NCBI GenBank assembly: GCA_934047225.1
Contig: OW203986.1
Span: 17,301,221 to 17,365,220 of the forward strand
Direction: 5' to 3'
Origin: Ypsolopha sequella
Lineage: Eukaryota > Arthropoda > Insecta > Lepidoptera > Ypsolophidae
Length of the DNA: 64,000 nt
The notes under the pieces are model-generated. The model was not told the DNA's origin, did no database searches, and worked only from the letters and a program-made list of their open reading frames with translations. The translations under genes were made by a program, and so were the position numbers. Position 1 is the first letter of the stretch; each line of letters begins with the position of its first letter. Of the stretch, positions 45,318 through 58,699 are shown in pieces.

Positions 45318-47760
45318 TGAGTTTTGATGTAGGAGGTAATCTCTGGAACTACAGATCTAATTCTTAGTTTTGGTGTAGGAGGTAATCTCTGGCACTACAG
45401 ATCTAATTCTTAGTTTTGATGTAGGAGGTAATCTCTGGAACTACAGATCTAATTCTTAGTTTTGGTGTAGGAGGTAATCTCTGGAACTACAGATCTAATT
45501 CTTAGTTTTGATGTAGGAAGTAATCTCTGGAACTACAGATCTAATTCTTAGTTTTGATGTAGGAGGTAATCTCTGGAACTACAGATCTAATTCTTAGTTT
45601 GGATGTAAGAGGTAATCTCTGGAACTACAGATCCAATTCTTAGTTTGGATTTAGGAGGTAATCTCTGGAACTACAGATCTAATTCTTAGTTTGGATGTAA
45701 GAGGTAATCTCTGGAACTACAGATCCAATTCTTAGTTTGGATGTAGGAGGTAATCTCTGGAACTAGAGATCCAATTCTTAGTTTGGATGTAGGAGGTAAT
45801 CTCTGGAACTACAGATCTAATTCTTAGTTTTGATGTAGGAGGTAATCTCTGGAACTACAGATCCAATTCTTAGTTTGGATTTAGGAGGTAATCTCTGGAA
45901 CTACAGATCCAATTCTTAGTTTGGATGTAGGAGGTAATCTCTGGAACTAGAGATCCAATTCTTAGTTTGGATGTAGGAGGTAATCTCTGGAACTAGAGAT
46001 CCAATTCTTAGTTTGGATGTAGGAGGTAATCTCTGGAACTACAGATCTAATTCTTAATTTTGATGTAGGAGGTAATCTCTGGAACTACAGATCCAATTCT
46101 TAGTTTGGATTTAGGAGGTAATCTCTGGAACTACAGATCCAATTCTTAGTTTTGATGTAGGAGGTAATCTCTGGAACTAGAGATCCAATTCTTAGTTTGG
46201 ATGTAGGAGGTAATCTCTGGAACTACAGATCTAATTCTTAGTTTTGATGTAGGAGGTAATCTCTGGAACTAGAGATCCAATTCTTAGTTTGGATGTAGGA
46301 GGTAATCTCTGGAACTACAGATCTAATTCTTAGTTTTGATGTAGGAGGTAATCTCTGGAACTACAGATCCAATTCTTAGTTTGGATTTAGGAGGTAATCT
46401 CTGGAACTACAGATCCAATTCTTAGTTTTGATGTAGGAGGTAATCTCTGGAACTACAGATCTAATTCATAGTTTTGATGTAGGAGGTAATCTCTGGAACT
46501 ACAGATCTAATTCTTAGTTTTGATGTAGGAGGTAATCTCTGGAACTAGAGATCCAATTCTTAGTTTGGATGTAGGAGGTAATCTCTGGAACTACAGATCT
46601 AATTCTTAGTTTTGATGTAGGAGGTAATCTCTGGAACTACAGATCCAATTCTTAGTTTGGATTTAGGAGGTAATCTCTGGAACTACAGATCCAATTCTTA
46701 GTTTGGATGTAGGAGGTAATCTCTGGAACTAGAGATCCAATTCTTAGTTTGGATGTAGGAGGTAATCTCTGGAACTAGAGATCCAATTCTTAGTTTGGAT
46801 GTAGGAGGTAATCTCTGGAACTACAGATCTAATTCTTAATTTTGATGTAGGAGGTAATCTCTGGAACTACAGAACCAATTCTTAGTTTGGATTTAGGAGG
46901 TAATCTCTGGAACTACAGATCCAATTCTTAGTTTTGATGTAGGAGGTAATCTCTGGAACTACAGATCTAATTCTTAGTTTGGATGTAAGAGGTAATCTCT
47001 GGAACTACAGATCCAATTCTTAGTTTGGATTTAGGAGGTAATCTCTGGAACTACAGATCCAATTCTTAGTTTTGATGTAGGAGGTAATCTCTGGAACTAC
47101 AGATCTAATTCTTAGTTTTGATGTAGGAGGTAATCTCTGGAACTACAGATCTAATTCATAGTTTTGATGTAGGAGGTAATCTCTGGAACTACAGATCTAA
47201 TTCTTAGTTTTGATGTAGGAGGTAATCTCTGGAACTACAGATCTAATTCTTAGTTTGGATGTAAGAGGTAATCTCTGGAACTACAGATCCAATTCTTAGT
47301 TTGGATTTAGGAGGTAATCTCTGGAACTACAGATCCAATTCTTGGTTTGGATGTAGGAGGTAATCTCTGGAACTACAGATCTAATTCTTAGTTTTGATGT
47401 AGGAGGTAATCTCTGGAACTAGAGATCCAATTCTTAGTTTGGATGTAGGAGGTAATCTCTGGAACTACAGATCTAATTCTTAGTTTTGATGTAGGAGGTA
47501 ATCTCTGGAACTACAGATCCAATTCTTAATTTTGATGTAGGAGGTAATCTCTGGAACTACAGAACCAATTCTTAGTTTGGATTTAGGAGGTAATCTCTGA
47601 AACTACAGATCCAATTCTTAGTTTTGATGTAGGAGGTAATCTCTGGAACTACTGATCCAATTGTTAGTTTGGATGTAGGAGGTAATCTCTGGAACTATAG
47701 ATCCAATTCTTAGTTTGGATTTAGGAGGTAATCTCTGGAACTACAGATCCAATTCTTAAT
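45318..47760. repeat. 46-bp satellite, about 53 units
   Basis: The unit is GATGTAGGAGGTAATCTCTG, GAACTACAGATC, (T/C)AATTCTTAGTTT(T/G). Variants include TGATG, GGATG(TAAGA) and GGATTTAGG starts, ACTACAGAT versus ACTAGAGAT, and GATCT versus GATCC. The variants occur in ordered runs: units starting near 45783-46105 recur in the same order from about 46565. Edge units (for example 45372 GGCACTACAG and 47645 ACTACTGAT) are more diverged, as expected at array margins. No coding. Confidence 0.97.
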
Positions 47761-50308
47761 TTGTTTTCACTAAAACGCAAGCCTGGTGACAGTCACAAAA
47801 GGATAAAGATACTATATCATTTTATGGGTAAATTAAAAATAACAATCCTTAGGTAAAAAAGGTACAAAAACACAAGTATATCACAAGAGTATTACGTCGG
47901 AACAAGAAAAATACCTAGTCTCTATCTTGTTTTTAGGATTTTGTTAATCTATTATACGAGTAGCTTTAACAACGCTATTGGCTTACGAAATTATAGATTC
48001 AAAATTGAATGTTACAACCAGTTTATAGGATCCCAGAAACTAGTATTACGCGGAAGTATTAGTAACTTCTAGACGAGAAAAAATATAACTTTAATTCGTA
48101 AAGGTTGTCGCACTTAGCCTTGAAGAGGCATAAGGGATGAAATAACTACACATATGACTTTACTAAAACAAGGAAAATAAGGTTCGTTTGCCCTACACAC
48201 TGGTTCAATTCTTTAATTCTATGACGTTACGGGTAGGTACTCCCCTACGTCTGGTGGGATCAGCAAGAGGCTCCAGTAGCGGGAACGTTGATGACTTCCT
48301 GCTTCCGAGGTGAAGCACCGTGAGTGGCGGGTCTTTATGGCCCGGACTTTGGACCCCAAAACGGGGCAGGATAACACTATAAACAATTATATGATTTTTA
48401 TAAATATATATTTAGTTTTAGGCTAGTCAACGAGCCAAAAAATGTTAACAATATAATAACCGTTACGAGTGACGTCAGTCTACTGGCGCATACAAGATAA
48501 ATGACGCGACTGTCTATCACCGCGGTCATTCAGGGACTCGCCACGAACGAACGAAAGAGTGAACAGCGTAATAGTGCAGGGTAAAAGTCGATATTATTTA
48601 AATGAATCGACATTTCTTTATTAAAAATATATATAGAAATTAACTTATTTATAATCATAAATAAATAACGTTACAAGGTATTAAAAGCAGCCGTTATCTA
48701 GCTTTACATTAAGGAAGAAAATGATTGATTCGGGGTCTATTAAATGCCAGGCTACAGATATAAAAACCTGATAGGGGTGTCTGCGTGACGTCGATGCTGG
48801 AATTCTTCCCCACGGAGTGGCCAGTCAATCCGTGACTGTCACGCGCCAACCTTCAAGACTAACTTGGGAAATGGACTTTTCCAGCAACCGTGACCCGTCC
48901 CGTTAGCTTCTGCTATTACGTAGCACACTTCTCTAGCAAATAAGGAAGTTTACTCTTGATGCGCATCCAAACAGGATAGCCGGGAAAAGATGGTGCGCGG
49001 AAAAATGGAAACCCTTAAAAACCTGTAAAGAAATAAAACAACAGCGTCAAGACATGCCCACGAAACCCGGGCAAGGAAATTAACGTATTGGAAAGGGGAC
49101 AAAAGAGATTTTCAGAGAATGAAACCAAAAGTACGCAAAACTTACCAGGAAAAGAAGGAAAAAAGCTTCAACTGACTCTAGGGCAAATGTTCTCCGTTTT
49201 ATGAATCCATGGGATCTCAAATTTGATATTTATTTATTATCTAATGCAGATTTTGTATCAGTGCAACGACGATACTCTTAGATATGAGAAAAATAACAAA
49301 AACCATGACAAGACCTTCTAAATTTTAAAATTTGAAAATTCAGTAACGAAATCAACGACAAAGGAAGACTAAAATAGATGAAACAGGTTGAATACCTGTA
49401 GCGAATGCTACGATATGTTCCTATACCAAAGGCATTAGGAACGCTGTTATTCTGCCACCACCATTAAAAGAAAAAAAAACATACTTAATTAACTTAATAT
49501 TTACTTTAACCTAAACATATTCAATAAAATCAGCGTATAGTTAAAATATTATAATAATAAATAATAAGATATAGGCTATAGTTTATTACCTGGGCATGGG
49601 CAGTTTAAAATTTTAAATTTTGCTAAAATACGTAAGGAACTCTATACAAATAGAACCTATAATGAATTCTAAAATACTCATGTTAATGTGTAAAATAAAG
49701 TTTGCATAAGTTTATGCTTGTCGTCGCGTGGAATGTCCATAAAATGTTATAAATGTAATGTTATGATAAGGAGTTTACAATAGTTGGCCCTGCTGAAACA
49801 AAATTAAATTAATAATTTGTACTTATGTACTTTGTTTTGACAAGGTAGCTTTGCATTTTATACTTTTTTTATCGTTCCTTCGATACAGTTATAATTCTTT
49901 ACTTTTTTTTTAAATTATTAAATAATTCATTATTACTAATTATCATAAATAACGAAATTATCTTAATAAAAACAAACAATAGGCTAAAGAAAAACATTTA
50001 ACGTTTAATTTTTTTTTATTTACTGATTCTTTCCTAACAAAAAATATGAAAATTCTGGGTTTCATCAACGTACGTATAACGTAGATACAATTAGTTTGAA
50101 AATACGCTTCGATGCACAAACAATTTTCAAATTTTTTTCATTCCATATGACGTCTTCTAACATTTTTCATAGACAACCAAATTTTTTCATTTGAATTTCG
50201 GTTCGGAATAGTTCCAGAGTTTCCGCGAATGAGTGAGTGAAAGAGTGAGTGAGCCAGTGAGTGAAACAATGAGCGAGCCAGTGAGTGAGTAGAGTAGTAA
50301 CTTCGCTT
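47761..50308. other. No gene recognised; one GC-rich island
   Basis: 48230-48370 is GC-richer and includes GGTGGGATCAGCAAGAGGCT and CCAGTAGCGGGAACGTTGAT. It looks repeat-derived, but no second copy was seen. 50220-50290 has GAGTGAGTGAGC simple repeats. The rest is AT-rich. Confidence 0.4.
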
Positions 50309-50726
50309 ATACAGGTTGATAATGAATCCCTTAGCTATAGCTATCTATCAAAGGAAACAATTCAATGTTTGAAATAAAAATTATGTTTTTTGTTACTTTT
50401 GTCTTGTTTCATAATAAAAAATAAAGATATCGACCGTCAAAGTCGATCGCGGGCGGGAGGGTGGATTGCAGGGGCGGGCGCCGAAGGCGTCGGGAAGTTT
50501 TTCATTGATGGCTGGGGTTCGGAAGCTTATTGCGGAAAAGGCCCTACGGTCTAGTGTCAGTCACATGTCAAGTCGCGTAGGTTAGCCATTTATCCGAAAT
50601 TTGGAAAACACTCCCAATAAAAAATATAAAAAAAAAGAAACGTTTTTCTTTACGATTCTGTCATCTATTAGTGATTCTGATTCATATATTTCAATATAGC
50701 TAGAGGGTTCATTTTCAACCTGTATA
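50309..50726. mobile_element. TIR element, about 420 bp
   Basis: Left end TACAGGTTGATAATGAATCC ... TAGCTATA, right end the inverse of TACAGGTTGAAAATGAACCC with TAGCTATA inside. TATA-type flanks make the exact duplication ambiguous. The centre is GC-richer and carries CGACCGTCAAAGTCGATCGC, itself a short inverted repeat. No transposase. Confidence 0.75.
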
Positions 50727-51493
50727 ATAGACTTCTATCTATGAAACCATATACTCTACTGATTATACTGAACAACTAATAAAATTTCACTCACCTATAC
50801 AAAATTATTTAAAAACAGAAAAACTTAATACCTGAAAATAAAATTAAATCTAACTAAAAACCTTTAGATTTATCCTTTAGATTTTTCGTTTTTAATAAAA
50901 ACTTACCTACAATTAGGCGATCAGCGGCTTTGCAATTATAACCCGTAGAAAAATATTTCATAAAGTTGAAAATCGCGTGCGCCAAAATGCGCGCGAAACG
51001 ATTCAGAACTAGTCTAATTTTAAGATTAAAATCGATTAAAATAACAATATTTCATTTAAGTCGTTTTAGAACTTACATTGGTTAATAAACAAGATTTTCG
51101 TATTGATAGTAAAATATGACACATAAAAACCAAATGGATTCAACAAAAAACAAAAAAAAACACTCAAAAAGAGACTATTTTCAAAAATAAAATCTATCGG
51201 GCGAATACTTTCCAATTAGGTAACGCTGCACACAAAGGCAAGATGAATATGTGAAAAAACATATATATAAGTTATATAACGATTGCGTCTGTGGTAGATT
51301 CAGTAAAATCATTCAAAACTGTTGAAAAAGGAAGGCCTCCTCTTAAAGTATGCCACATTCTGTGCCTGTATAGCGTGCGCAAAATTACATACTTTAACAT
51401 AGTGTTTTATTTTTCAACAACTTACGCCATCTAGGGTGTTCCTTTTTTGACGGATTCCAAAATTACAACCTCTACCTACATCTTAAACTTTAA
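50727..51493. other. No gene recognised
   Basis: AT-rich sequence up to the Harbinger insertion site. Confidence 0.45.
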
Positions 51494-53412
51494 GGCCCAG
51501 ATAAATAGACATTACTCAAATGAAATCTTCAGCTTAGAACGTTGCTAAGACTCGTTCTCAGTTAAAACATCTATAATAAACATTACTTTGACATGTCATT
51601 CTCAACCTAAGTCAAACTAATTCTAAGACAAAGCTAAGTCCTCGTTTTACATGACTTAGAACGGTCTTAGCAAGAACTTTACTATCATAGTGCATTTGAC
51701 GATTTGACACTTGCATCTTTGGTAAAAATGGATCCTAATTTCGAAAATATTTTGCAATTTTTTGAGGAAGTGGATAATTTGGACAATCCCATAGAAGAAA
51801 TTCCTCGATTTCCGAAAATATACTTAAGGGATCTTGTAAATCCTTTTGTATTTTATTCCGATGGAGAATTTAAGACGAGATATCGATTTTCCAAAAATAC
51901 CGTGTCTCAAATAATATTACCTGAAATTCAAGACTTGCAACCAATTAATGATAGAGGTTTACCTATTCCACTAAGAATACAACTTCTTGTTACGTTAAGA
52001 TTTTATGCAACTGGAAGTTTTCAAGTGCGTACAAACTACATTTCAGTACAAACTAGTTACCTGCATATTTGTTAAATACCAGGCTTAAAAAATATAATTG
52101 GGGCTATTGACTGCACCCACATTGCAATTAATAGACCACGAGGCATCAATCATTCTGAGGCATATCGCAACAGACATGGATGGTTCTCCATCAATACACA
52201 AGTTGTTGGCGCAGACATGATGATTCTCGATGTAGTGGCAAGATGGCCAGGAAGTTCGCATGATAGCCGTATATTTCGAAATTCCAGAATTCATTCAAGA
52301 CTAGAAACCGGACAATTAGATGGCATCCTTGTTGGTGATGGTGGCTATGCTTGTACTGGTGTAATGCTTACTCCCTTGCGTACACCGTCAACACCAGCAG
52401 AAGAGAAATATAATAAAATTCAGATTCGAACAAGAAATGTGGTAGAGCGAACCTTTGGAGTGCTCAAACGAAGATTTCCTTGCTTACAAAGAGGTCTCGC
52501 TTATAAACTGACTACTTCATGCAATATTATTTTAGCATGTTGTGTTCTTCACAATATTGCCTTAAAATATGAAAGGCAAAATGATTATGAATTCTTTGAA
52601 GAGGCCGTTGATACACGCCCACAACCATTATTGTTAGCAAGGAGACATGCGGCAGAAGGATTGGCTTTACGAAGCGAAATAATTAGAAACTTTTATTCTT
52701 AAAATGTATATTATGACCTTACTTCAAATTGGTTAAATTAAATATGACCTTACTTCAAATTGGTTAAATTAAACACTTCAATTAAAATATCTAGACTCCT
52801 AATTACCTACATATTATTATTAATATTATTGAGTTGTCTTTTTAAAATTTCTATTTTTAGTGCCATCTCCTCTTCACACCACATTCTCTGCCATTTTCCT
52901 TGATTTGCTTAGTAAATTTCCCAAAGCAACTTTATTTGCAATTTCGAAACAATTTTTTCTCGCAACAACTGCCGTTTATTTTTATTATTTAAAGGGCTTG
53001 GAGCCTGGTTTGGGATAAATTTGAACTAAAATATTTAGCGTTCAAAAATTTTATTACTTTGGTAAAAAAAATAGTTTTTCAATGGCATTATTTTTTTTAA
53101 ATACGAGCTGAAACATGATTTCACTATAAAATAAACATAACTACTTCTTTTGGAATTCTCATTTCCTATTATTTCCTATGATAAAAAAACCGGTAAACCA
53201 AAGATTTATGAACGCATTATTCACCACAGATAACAATCTTATGTCAAAAAAAGAATTACTTTCATCTTGAACTAAGCTTTTGCTTAGTTAAGCCAAGTGC
53301 AAAGCATCGTTTATTATAGAGATATTGAAAGCCTTTGCTAAGATATATTAAAGTTAGTCTTGCGAAAGTAATGCTTTGAGCTAGTTCTTAGTAATGTCTA
53401 TTTATCTGGGCC
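51494..53412 (+). mobile_element. PIF/Harbinger transposon with intact ends
   Basis: The terminal inverted repeat of 23 bp begins GGCCCAGATAAATAGACATT at 51494, with its exact inverse ending at 53412. Both sides are flanked by TAA (51491-51493 and 53413-53415), the 3-bp TWA duplication of this superfamily. Subterminal CTATAATAAAC is mirrored near 53310. Length is 1919 bp. It carries one broken transposase and no Myb/SANT-like second gene. A duplicated run ATATGACCTTACTTCAAATT lies just after the coding part (52710-52772). Confidence 0.9.
51728..52702 (+). pseudogene. Harbinger (HARBI1-like) transposase, broken
   Basis: The first ATG (51728, context AAAATGG) opens MDPNFENILQFFEEVDN and runs to LRFYATGSFQ, typical of the HARBI1 N-terminal region. 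Then VRTNYISVQ and an in-frame TAA at 52073-52075. The same register reopens with GLKNIIGAIDCTHI (first catalytic D at 52109), ARWPGSSHDSRIF (second D at 52262) and RNVVERTFGVLKRRFP (E at 52445), ending at 52702. All three DDE residues are present. Between FYATGSFQ and the first D only about 25 codons remain, where the family usually has about 55 with a helix-turn-helix, so an internal deletion accompanies the stop. Reading the gap as an intron would leave the frame out of phase. An intact transposase would nick and join DNA at the element ends in the nucleus; this copy is probably inactive. Confidence 0.85.
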
Positions 53413-53440
53413 TAAGACTTAAAGAGTAAGATAACAATAA

Positions 53441-53838
53441 TAGTAGTTTATGCTACTAGGGCGAAAAGGAATAAATTACGAGGACGATTTAAAACACGAG
53501 CGTAGCGAGTGTTTTAAACGTAACCGAGTAATTTATTGCTCTTACGCCCGTGTATCATAGTACGTTTTTCAATGCATAGTGTGAGGAAATAAAACAAACA
53601 TAATCTTGTGAACTTTAAATTATGATTGGCTCAAAAGGACTGTATCCAGAGCCGTTAAACATTGAAAAAAAAAAAGTACAACATTTATGGTACACAGGAA
53701 AGGCTGCAGGTTAGCCAACCATTGTAAATAAATTTAAAAAAATAATAATAACAAAGCCCTAGGGCAAAATAATCGACTTTCTGTTCGGTTGTGATGCATA
53801 AAAAGTGGGCCTATACGCGCACTTGCATTGAAAAATTA
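53441..53838 (+). repeat. Dispersed repeat D, longest copy
   Basis: Runs from TAGTAGTTTATGCTACTAGG to GCACTTGCATTGAAAAATTA. Contains ACACGAGCGTAGCGAGTGTT (palindromic), TCATAGTACGTTTTTCAATG and CCCTAGGGCAAAATAATCGA. It begins 28 bp after the Harbinger end. Confidence 0.8.
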
Positions 53839-56709
53839 TTTGTTCATACACAATCACAACTCTGACGACAAATGAACATAATGAAGTCATTTCTGTATTA
53901 TTTATGGACTTTTAGCGCGTCAGACTCGTCAGTACATGATATTTTTTTTAATTTATTCGATTCTTTACACTCTATGGTTATTATTTATTGATATTATGTT
54001 TACCTATAGGTCAAACAAACAAATATTAGAAAAAATTGTCTTATAACGTATCGGCACCGTTCTCCGACTAGGCTCCTGTATGCGACCGCCCAGTATTTTT
54101 GAAATTTGTAACAATATCCCGCGTCAAATAAGTGAACAATTGCTCGTCTCTTATAGGCCAATTCTTAAATTACCGATGAATCATGATTGGTTCTAATTTC
54201 CGCTACGTTCAATTTTGTTATTAATTTTGTTGTCACTGTGCATCGGTTTAGTTCGAAGTCGAGCTTTGCGGAACGTAAAAAGTTTGTGGAGGTTTTTTTC
54301 ATTTTTTGTTCGATTCTGCATATTTTGGTAAAACTGACATATTTTTTTATGTAGTTTAGGGTTTCGTTCATATATAAATGCAAGATTTTTCAGGATTGAT
54401 AAAATATTAATAGTCTTATCATCTTTTCTATTTCGGTCGGAATCAGGAGATCCGGTAAAACGATTGTTTCCAGATACCGTACAGTGGACGGTATCAGGTG
54501 TTTTATAGACTTTCAGACTTTTGTGATTTTCTTTATAAATTGTGGATAAAAACTATAATTTGAATATACACATATTTTTGTGACATATACATTTGCTTAA
54601 TATCCTGATTCCGTCCTAAGTTTAGACTTTTAGATTGATTCATAATTTACTTAAAACATTCCGTTCTTTCTCAAATTTATTGGGATATTAAATATACGTT
54701 ATTGGTTTTAAAAAGTTATTTTATATTAAAAATTGACATCTGAGATATTCTTATAAAATTTTTAATGACTATATATGTCTTTAAATTTCTATAAAGCTCA
54801 CTCTTTTTTTTCATCACATTGGATAAATAATTAAAACACATAATTATTGTAATTGGACGGTAATGAGTGGTGATAAATTCAGTTTTGCTTGTAACCGACC
54901 ACAATAAATATACCATAAACCGGAGTCTGGTCATCCGTTTGTGTATCAAGACAAAATTTTAAAGTACTTGCAAAAAATGTACGGTGCTCAAAAAGAGTGT
55001 GTTTGTATAGAAAAATACAAATAATGAGCAACAAGTAACACCTGTCATGAATTTATTTTAGTATGGCCTCAGGAACAAGTGTCACAAAAAAAAATTAAAC
55101 TGGAATTGAAATAAAACAACACATTACACAACAAGAACCAAACTGCTATGAAAATAGCAGTTTATACAAACAATTGTGGAATCTTTTCAGTTTCAGTTTA
55201 AAGGAACATCGAAAAACCTCACCAAACGAAAGAAAAGAATGTCAAGTTAAATATGGAATTAATTATTCATTACATTTAAAGCTCGACCACAATTATAAAG
55301 TTGGCAGAATAGTTCCTAAAAATGAAACAATTTATTCCATGTAACATTATAGAAACAAGATAGACAAACCTAAACCTAAGAAAAAAATTGCCACAGAAAT
55401 TGAAAAAAAAAATTTGTAAAGCAAGTTAAACATATTGAAAATGAAGACGATGTTTTCAAACTTTTTATTAGCAAGGACTGTAATTATTTTAATTTCTAAA
55501 TTTTATAAATAAAGTACAAGCTCTTAACCTTTTCTTTATCTTTGAATTCTTAGAAGTTACGAATTTCATTAATTAATTACTCAAAAAGAAAAAAAATCAC
55601 CATTATATCTAATCACAGTTTAAAAATAAAGAAAAAATCGAAAAAATAAGTAAAATAACATAAAAACTTGATTGAATAGTTATAGACGAAAAAAGAAATA
55701 TCATACGACATATATAGGCGTTTGAAGTTAGAAAACTGCTGGCATGTATTGACATAAAAATATAAAAAAGTATATTTTAAATCATGGTTTTTAAAATCCT
55801 GATGACGACCCCACTGAGAGGTCAAACATAGCACCTATAACTATTTAATTAAGTGTTTATATCTATGTAAAATACAACATACAAATAATAAAAAAGCCGT
55901 TAAACGGTATTATACAAACAATATTTTATTAACATATTGAAATAAGATAAAATATATTTGGCCAAACATATGAAGTTTATATTGATAGCGACGGACATGA
56001 AAAAATGTAAAATATATACTATTAATAAAAGTTAATTAAAGCCTAAATTAACAAAAATTATTAATTGAAAAAAACCATCTATACATTTTGATATCTCCAG
56101 TAACTTTTGACCCTATTTTTATGAGATAATGGCATTTTTGGCAATTTTTTGAATGGTGGTCGGAAACGGGTTACTTGCTGGACGGTATCAGGAAAACTTC
56201 AACTAAGCGGTCGGTAACTGGAGCTTTTAAGAAGGACAGGCAAACATATTAATAATATTATTTTTTGTATACTCTGACAACATAAATATTGATAATTATA
56301 CTTTATAATGAAAGTCTCAACAATAAGGTTTAAAGTAAGCTATATATATAGTTTATAAATCAGTTGACGTTTATCTTTGGACGGTTTATTTGAAAAAAGG
56401 GCGTGAGTGGTCGGACTTGGGCGCATTTACGTTAGTCGGAGTTTTGTCTAAGCGGTACGGCATGTGCCCCAAAGAAAATGCTTACTAAAACTGACTGAAA
56501 AGACATACAAAAAGCACCACTTTTGAATGTTATCTATACATTATGTTCATCAAACCGTGCTAAGTTACATGCCAGCAGGATAATGTACAAGGTTGCATAG
56601 AACCTTACAGTCCGTACTATATAGATAATGGTGTTGATTCGGTGTAATATAACTTAAAATTCAAAAAGTTTATTTTGCAAAGTAGTTTTAAGCAATTATA
56701 TGATAATAA
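53839..56709. other. Unclassified AT-rich region
   Basis: No recognised protein. Scattered related phrases (GACGGTATCAGG at 54488 and 56196, GGTCGGAAACGGG at 56159, GGTCGGACTTGGG at 56410) suggest a diverged repeat or old element. Frames are short and rich in K, N, I and F. Confidence 0.35.
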
Positions 56710-57099
56710 CTAGTGTTTTGCGTGGTGCGCGGGCTGCAGGCAGCCCGCGTGAGTTGTGATTGTTCTTTGTTGTACTCTATTCATTGTTGTTTGTTGTTGC
56801 ATTTAGTTGTTGTTGTAACTTTTTCGTTAACGTGACAGGACAAGGTATCGAGTAAAAAACACGTTTGAAATTGAGTTGCAACAAATTATCAGACGAAATT
56901 CAAGTAATGGGCAGAAGTCAATTGTATCACGAAATATCATCGGCCATGATCGGGTGGGAAAAAAGTCATCGGTCATGATCAGTTTTCAAAATTGTCATCG
57001 TCGTAACCGTAATAGCGCGTTGAAATACGTGTGGCAACTTTGATTCCATTGAAATGGACTAATATTTTGCTATTGTGTACTCTGACAGTTGTCAAAGGT

Positions 57100-58070
57100 C
57101 CAAAATGTACACGGTCGAAATGTGCTGGAACCAACTTTCAACGGAGTCGAATCCCGCTAAGCCCAATCTCAAACGTTTTCGAGATAGGTCCAAATGAAAC
57201 AGTCTTGTACTGCCCCCGGGGTTAAGTGAACTCGGCCTCATGAACTCACATACTCGGCCTTCGGCCTCGTATGTTCGTTCATCGGCCTCGCTTATACTCG
57301 GTTCGGCCTTCGGCCTCGCCGCTTGGTACTGTTTGGCCTCCGGACGATTCCTCCGGAATCGTCCTCCGGGGTCGGCCTTCGGCCTCCCCAGAATGACATC
57401 AGATATGACTCTGGTGGCCGCGGTGTCGTGCTCGGCCGAAAAACTCGCATGTTCGGACTCCGAACGCTGCCAGCTCGGCCTTCGGCCTCACTGGCGCGTT
57501 CTCCGTCCTCACATGCTCGTTTTTCGGCCTCGCTATAAAGACACTTGTAGGCTCGGCCTTCGGCCTCGCCGGGATCCTTTACGCGAAATGTTTCCTCTGA
57601 CAGCTGTCAAGTGTCCAAACTGTCAACGGTCGAAATGTGCTTGAACCAATTCAACGTAGTCGAATCCCGCTAAGCCCAATCTCAAAGGTTTGGGAGATAT
57701 GTCCAAGTGAAACAGTATTGTAATGCCCCCGGGGTAATGTGAACTCGGCCTCCGGCCTCGCCGCTTGGTACTGTTTGGCCTCCGGACGATTCCTACGAGG
57801 CCTCCGGCCTCGTAGGAATCGTCCTCCGGGGTCGGCCTTCGGCCTCCCTAGAATGACATCAGATATGACTCTGGTAGCCGCGGTATCGTGCTCGGCCGAA
57901 AAACGCGCATGTTGGACTCCGAACGCTGCCAGCTCGGCCTTCGGCCTCGCTGGCGCGTTCTCCGTCCTCACATGCTCGTTTTTCGGCCTCGCTAGAAAGA
58001 CACTTGAAGGCTCGGCCTTCGGCCTCGCCATTAGATCCGAAAAAATGTGCAATCCATTTTTTTTTCGAAA
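57100..58070. repeat. About 510-bp tandem duplication rich in C(TTCG)G palindromes
   Basis: GTCGAATCCCGCTAAGCCCA occurs at 57147 and 57658, and following blocks (GGCCTCCGGACGATTCC, AATGACATCAGATATGACTC) are repeated in order. CGGCCTTCGGCCTC occurs eight times (near 57255, 57302, 57371, 57474, 57552, 57831, 57933 and 58011). The overlapping frames on both strands (up to 142 codons) follow the repeat and have no domain. Confidence 0.85.
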
Positions 58071-58699
58071 AAGTGTCAAAATACCTGTCGGTTGTCAAAA
58101 AGTGTCAAATTTGGCAGTGGATTCGTAATCAACGACTCCACTTGCTCCTGGATACCGAGTTTCAAGCGAATCGGAGCACTTTTTTGGACATGTCAAAAAA
58201 ATGTCAAAACCTGTCAAATGTCAAATTTTTTTATGCGGTCGGGTAGCGCTTGGCAAACCAATCACTAAAGTCGAAACCGCAACTCGCTAGGACTTACGGT
58301 TCGGGAGATATGGCCGATCAAAGTTTTGGCAAAAAAAAATTTTTTTTTCGACTTTTTTTTTTTTTTTTCATTTTCAGCTAGAGCTCGCTGAGCCCTTTTC
58401 TTAGAGTACCATGAACATGGGTCTAGCTCCAGCCGTTTGGGAGATACGGGCCGTTAAAGTTTTGACACCGGGGGGGGCTAGATCTCGGCGAGACCTTTTC
58501 TTAGACACCCATCAACATGGGTCTAACTCAAGCCGTCTCGAAGATACGGGCCGTTAAAGTTTTGACATTTGAAAAAAAAAAAAAAAACTTTTTTTCACCC
58601 TATGGTCCGACCCCTAGGGATGTACCACCTTCCGTTCCGAAGATATGGCCAAAACAAAATTTTTTTGTAACAAATTTTAGAAAAAAAAAATTTCCCATC

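Noticed and set aside
45318..47760. CRISPR-like regular array
   Set aside because: The units are contiguous with no unique spacers, and the genome is eukaryotic. It is a satellite.
52025..52083. Intron in the Harbinger transposase spanning the stop
   Set aside because: GTGCGT...CCAG borders exist, but joining them puts the DDE part out of frame and gives an immediate stop; also very short.
57240..58128. Frames of 129-142 codons on both strands
   Set aside because: They follow the palindromic tandem duplication, are open in opposite strands at once, and contain no domain.
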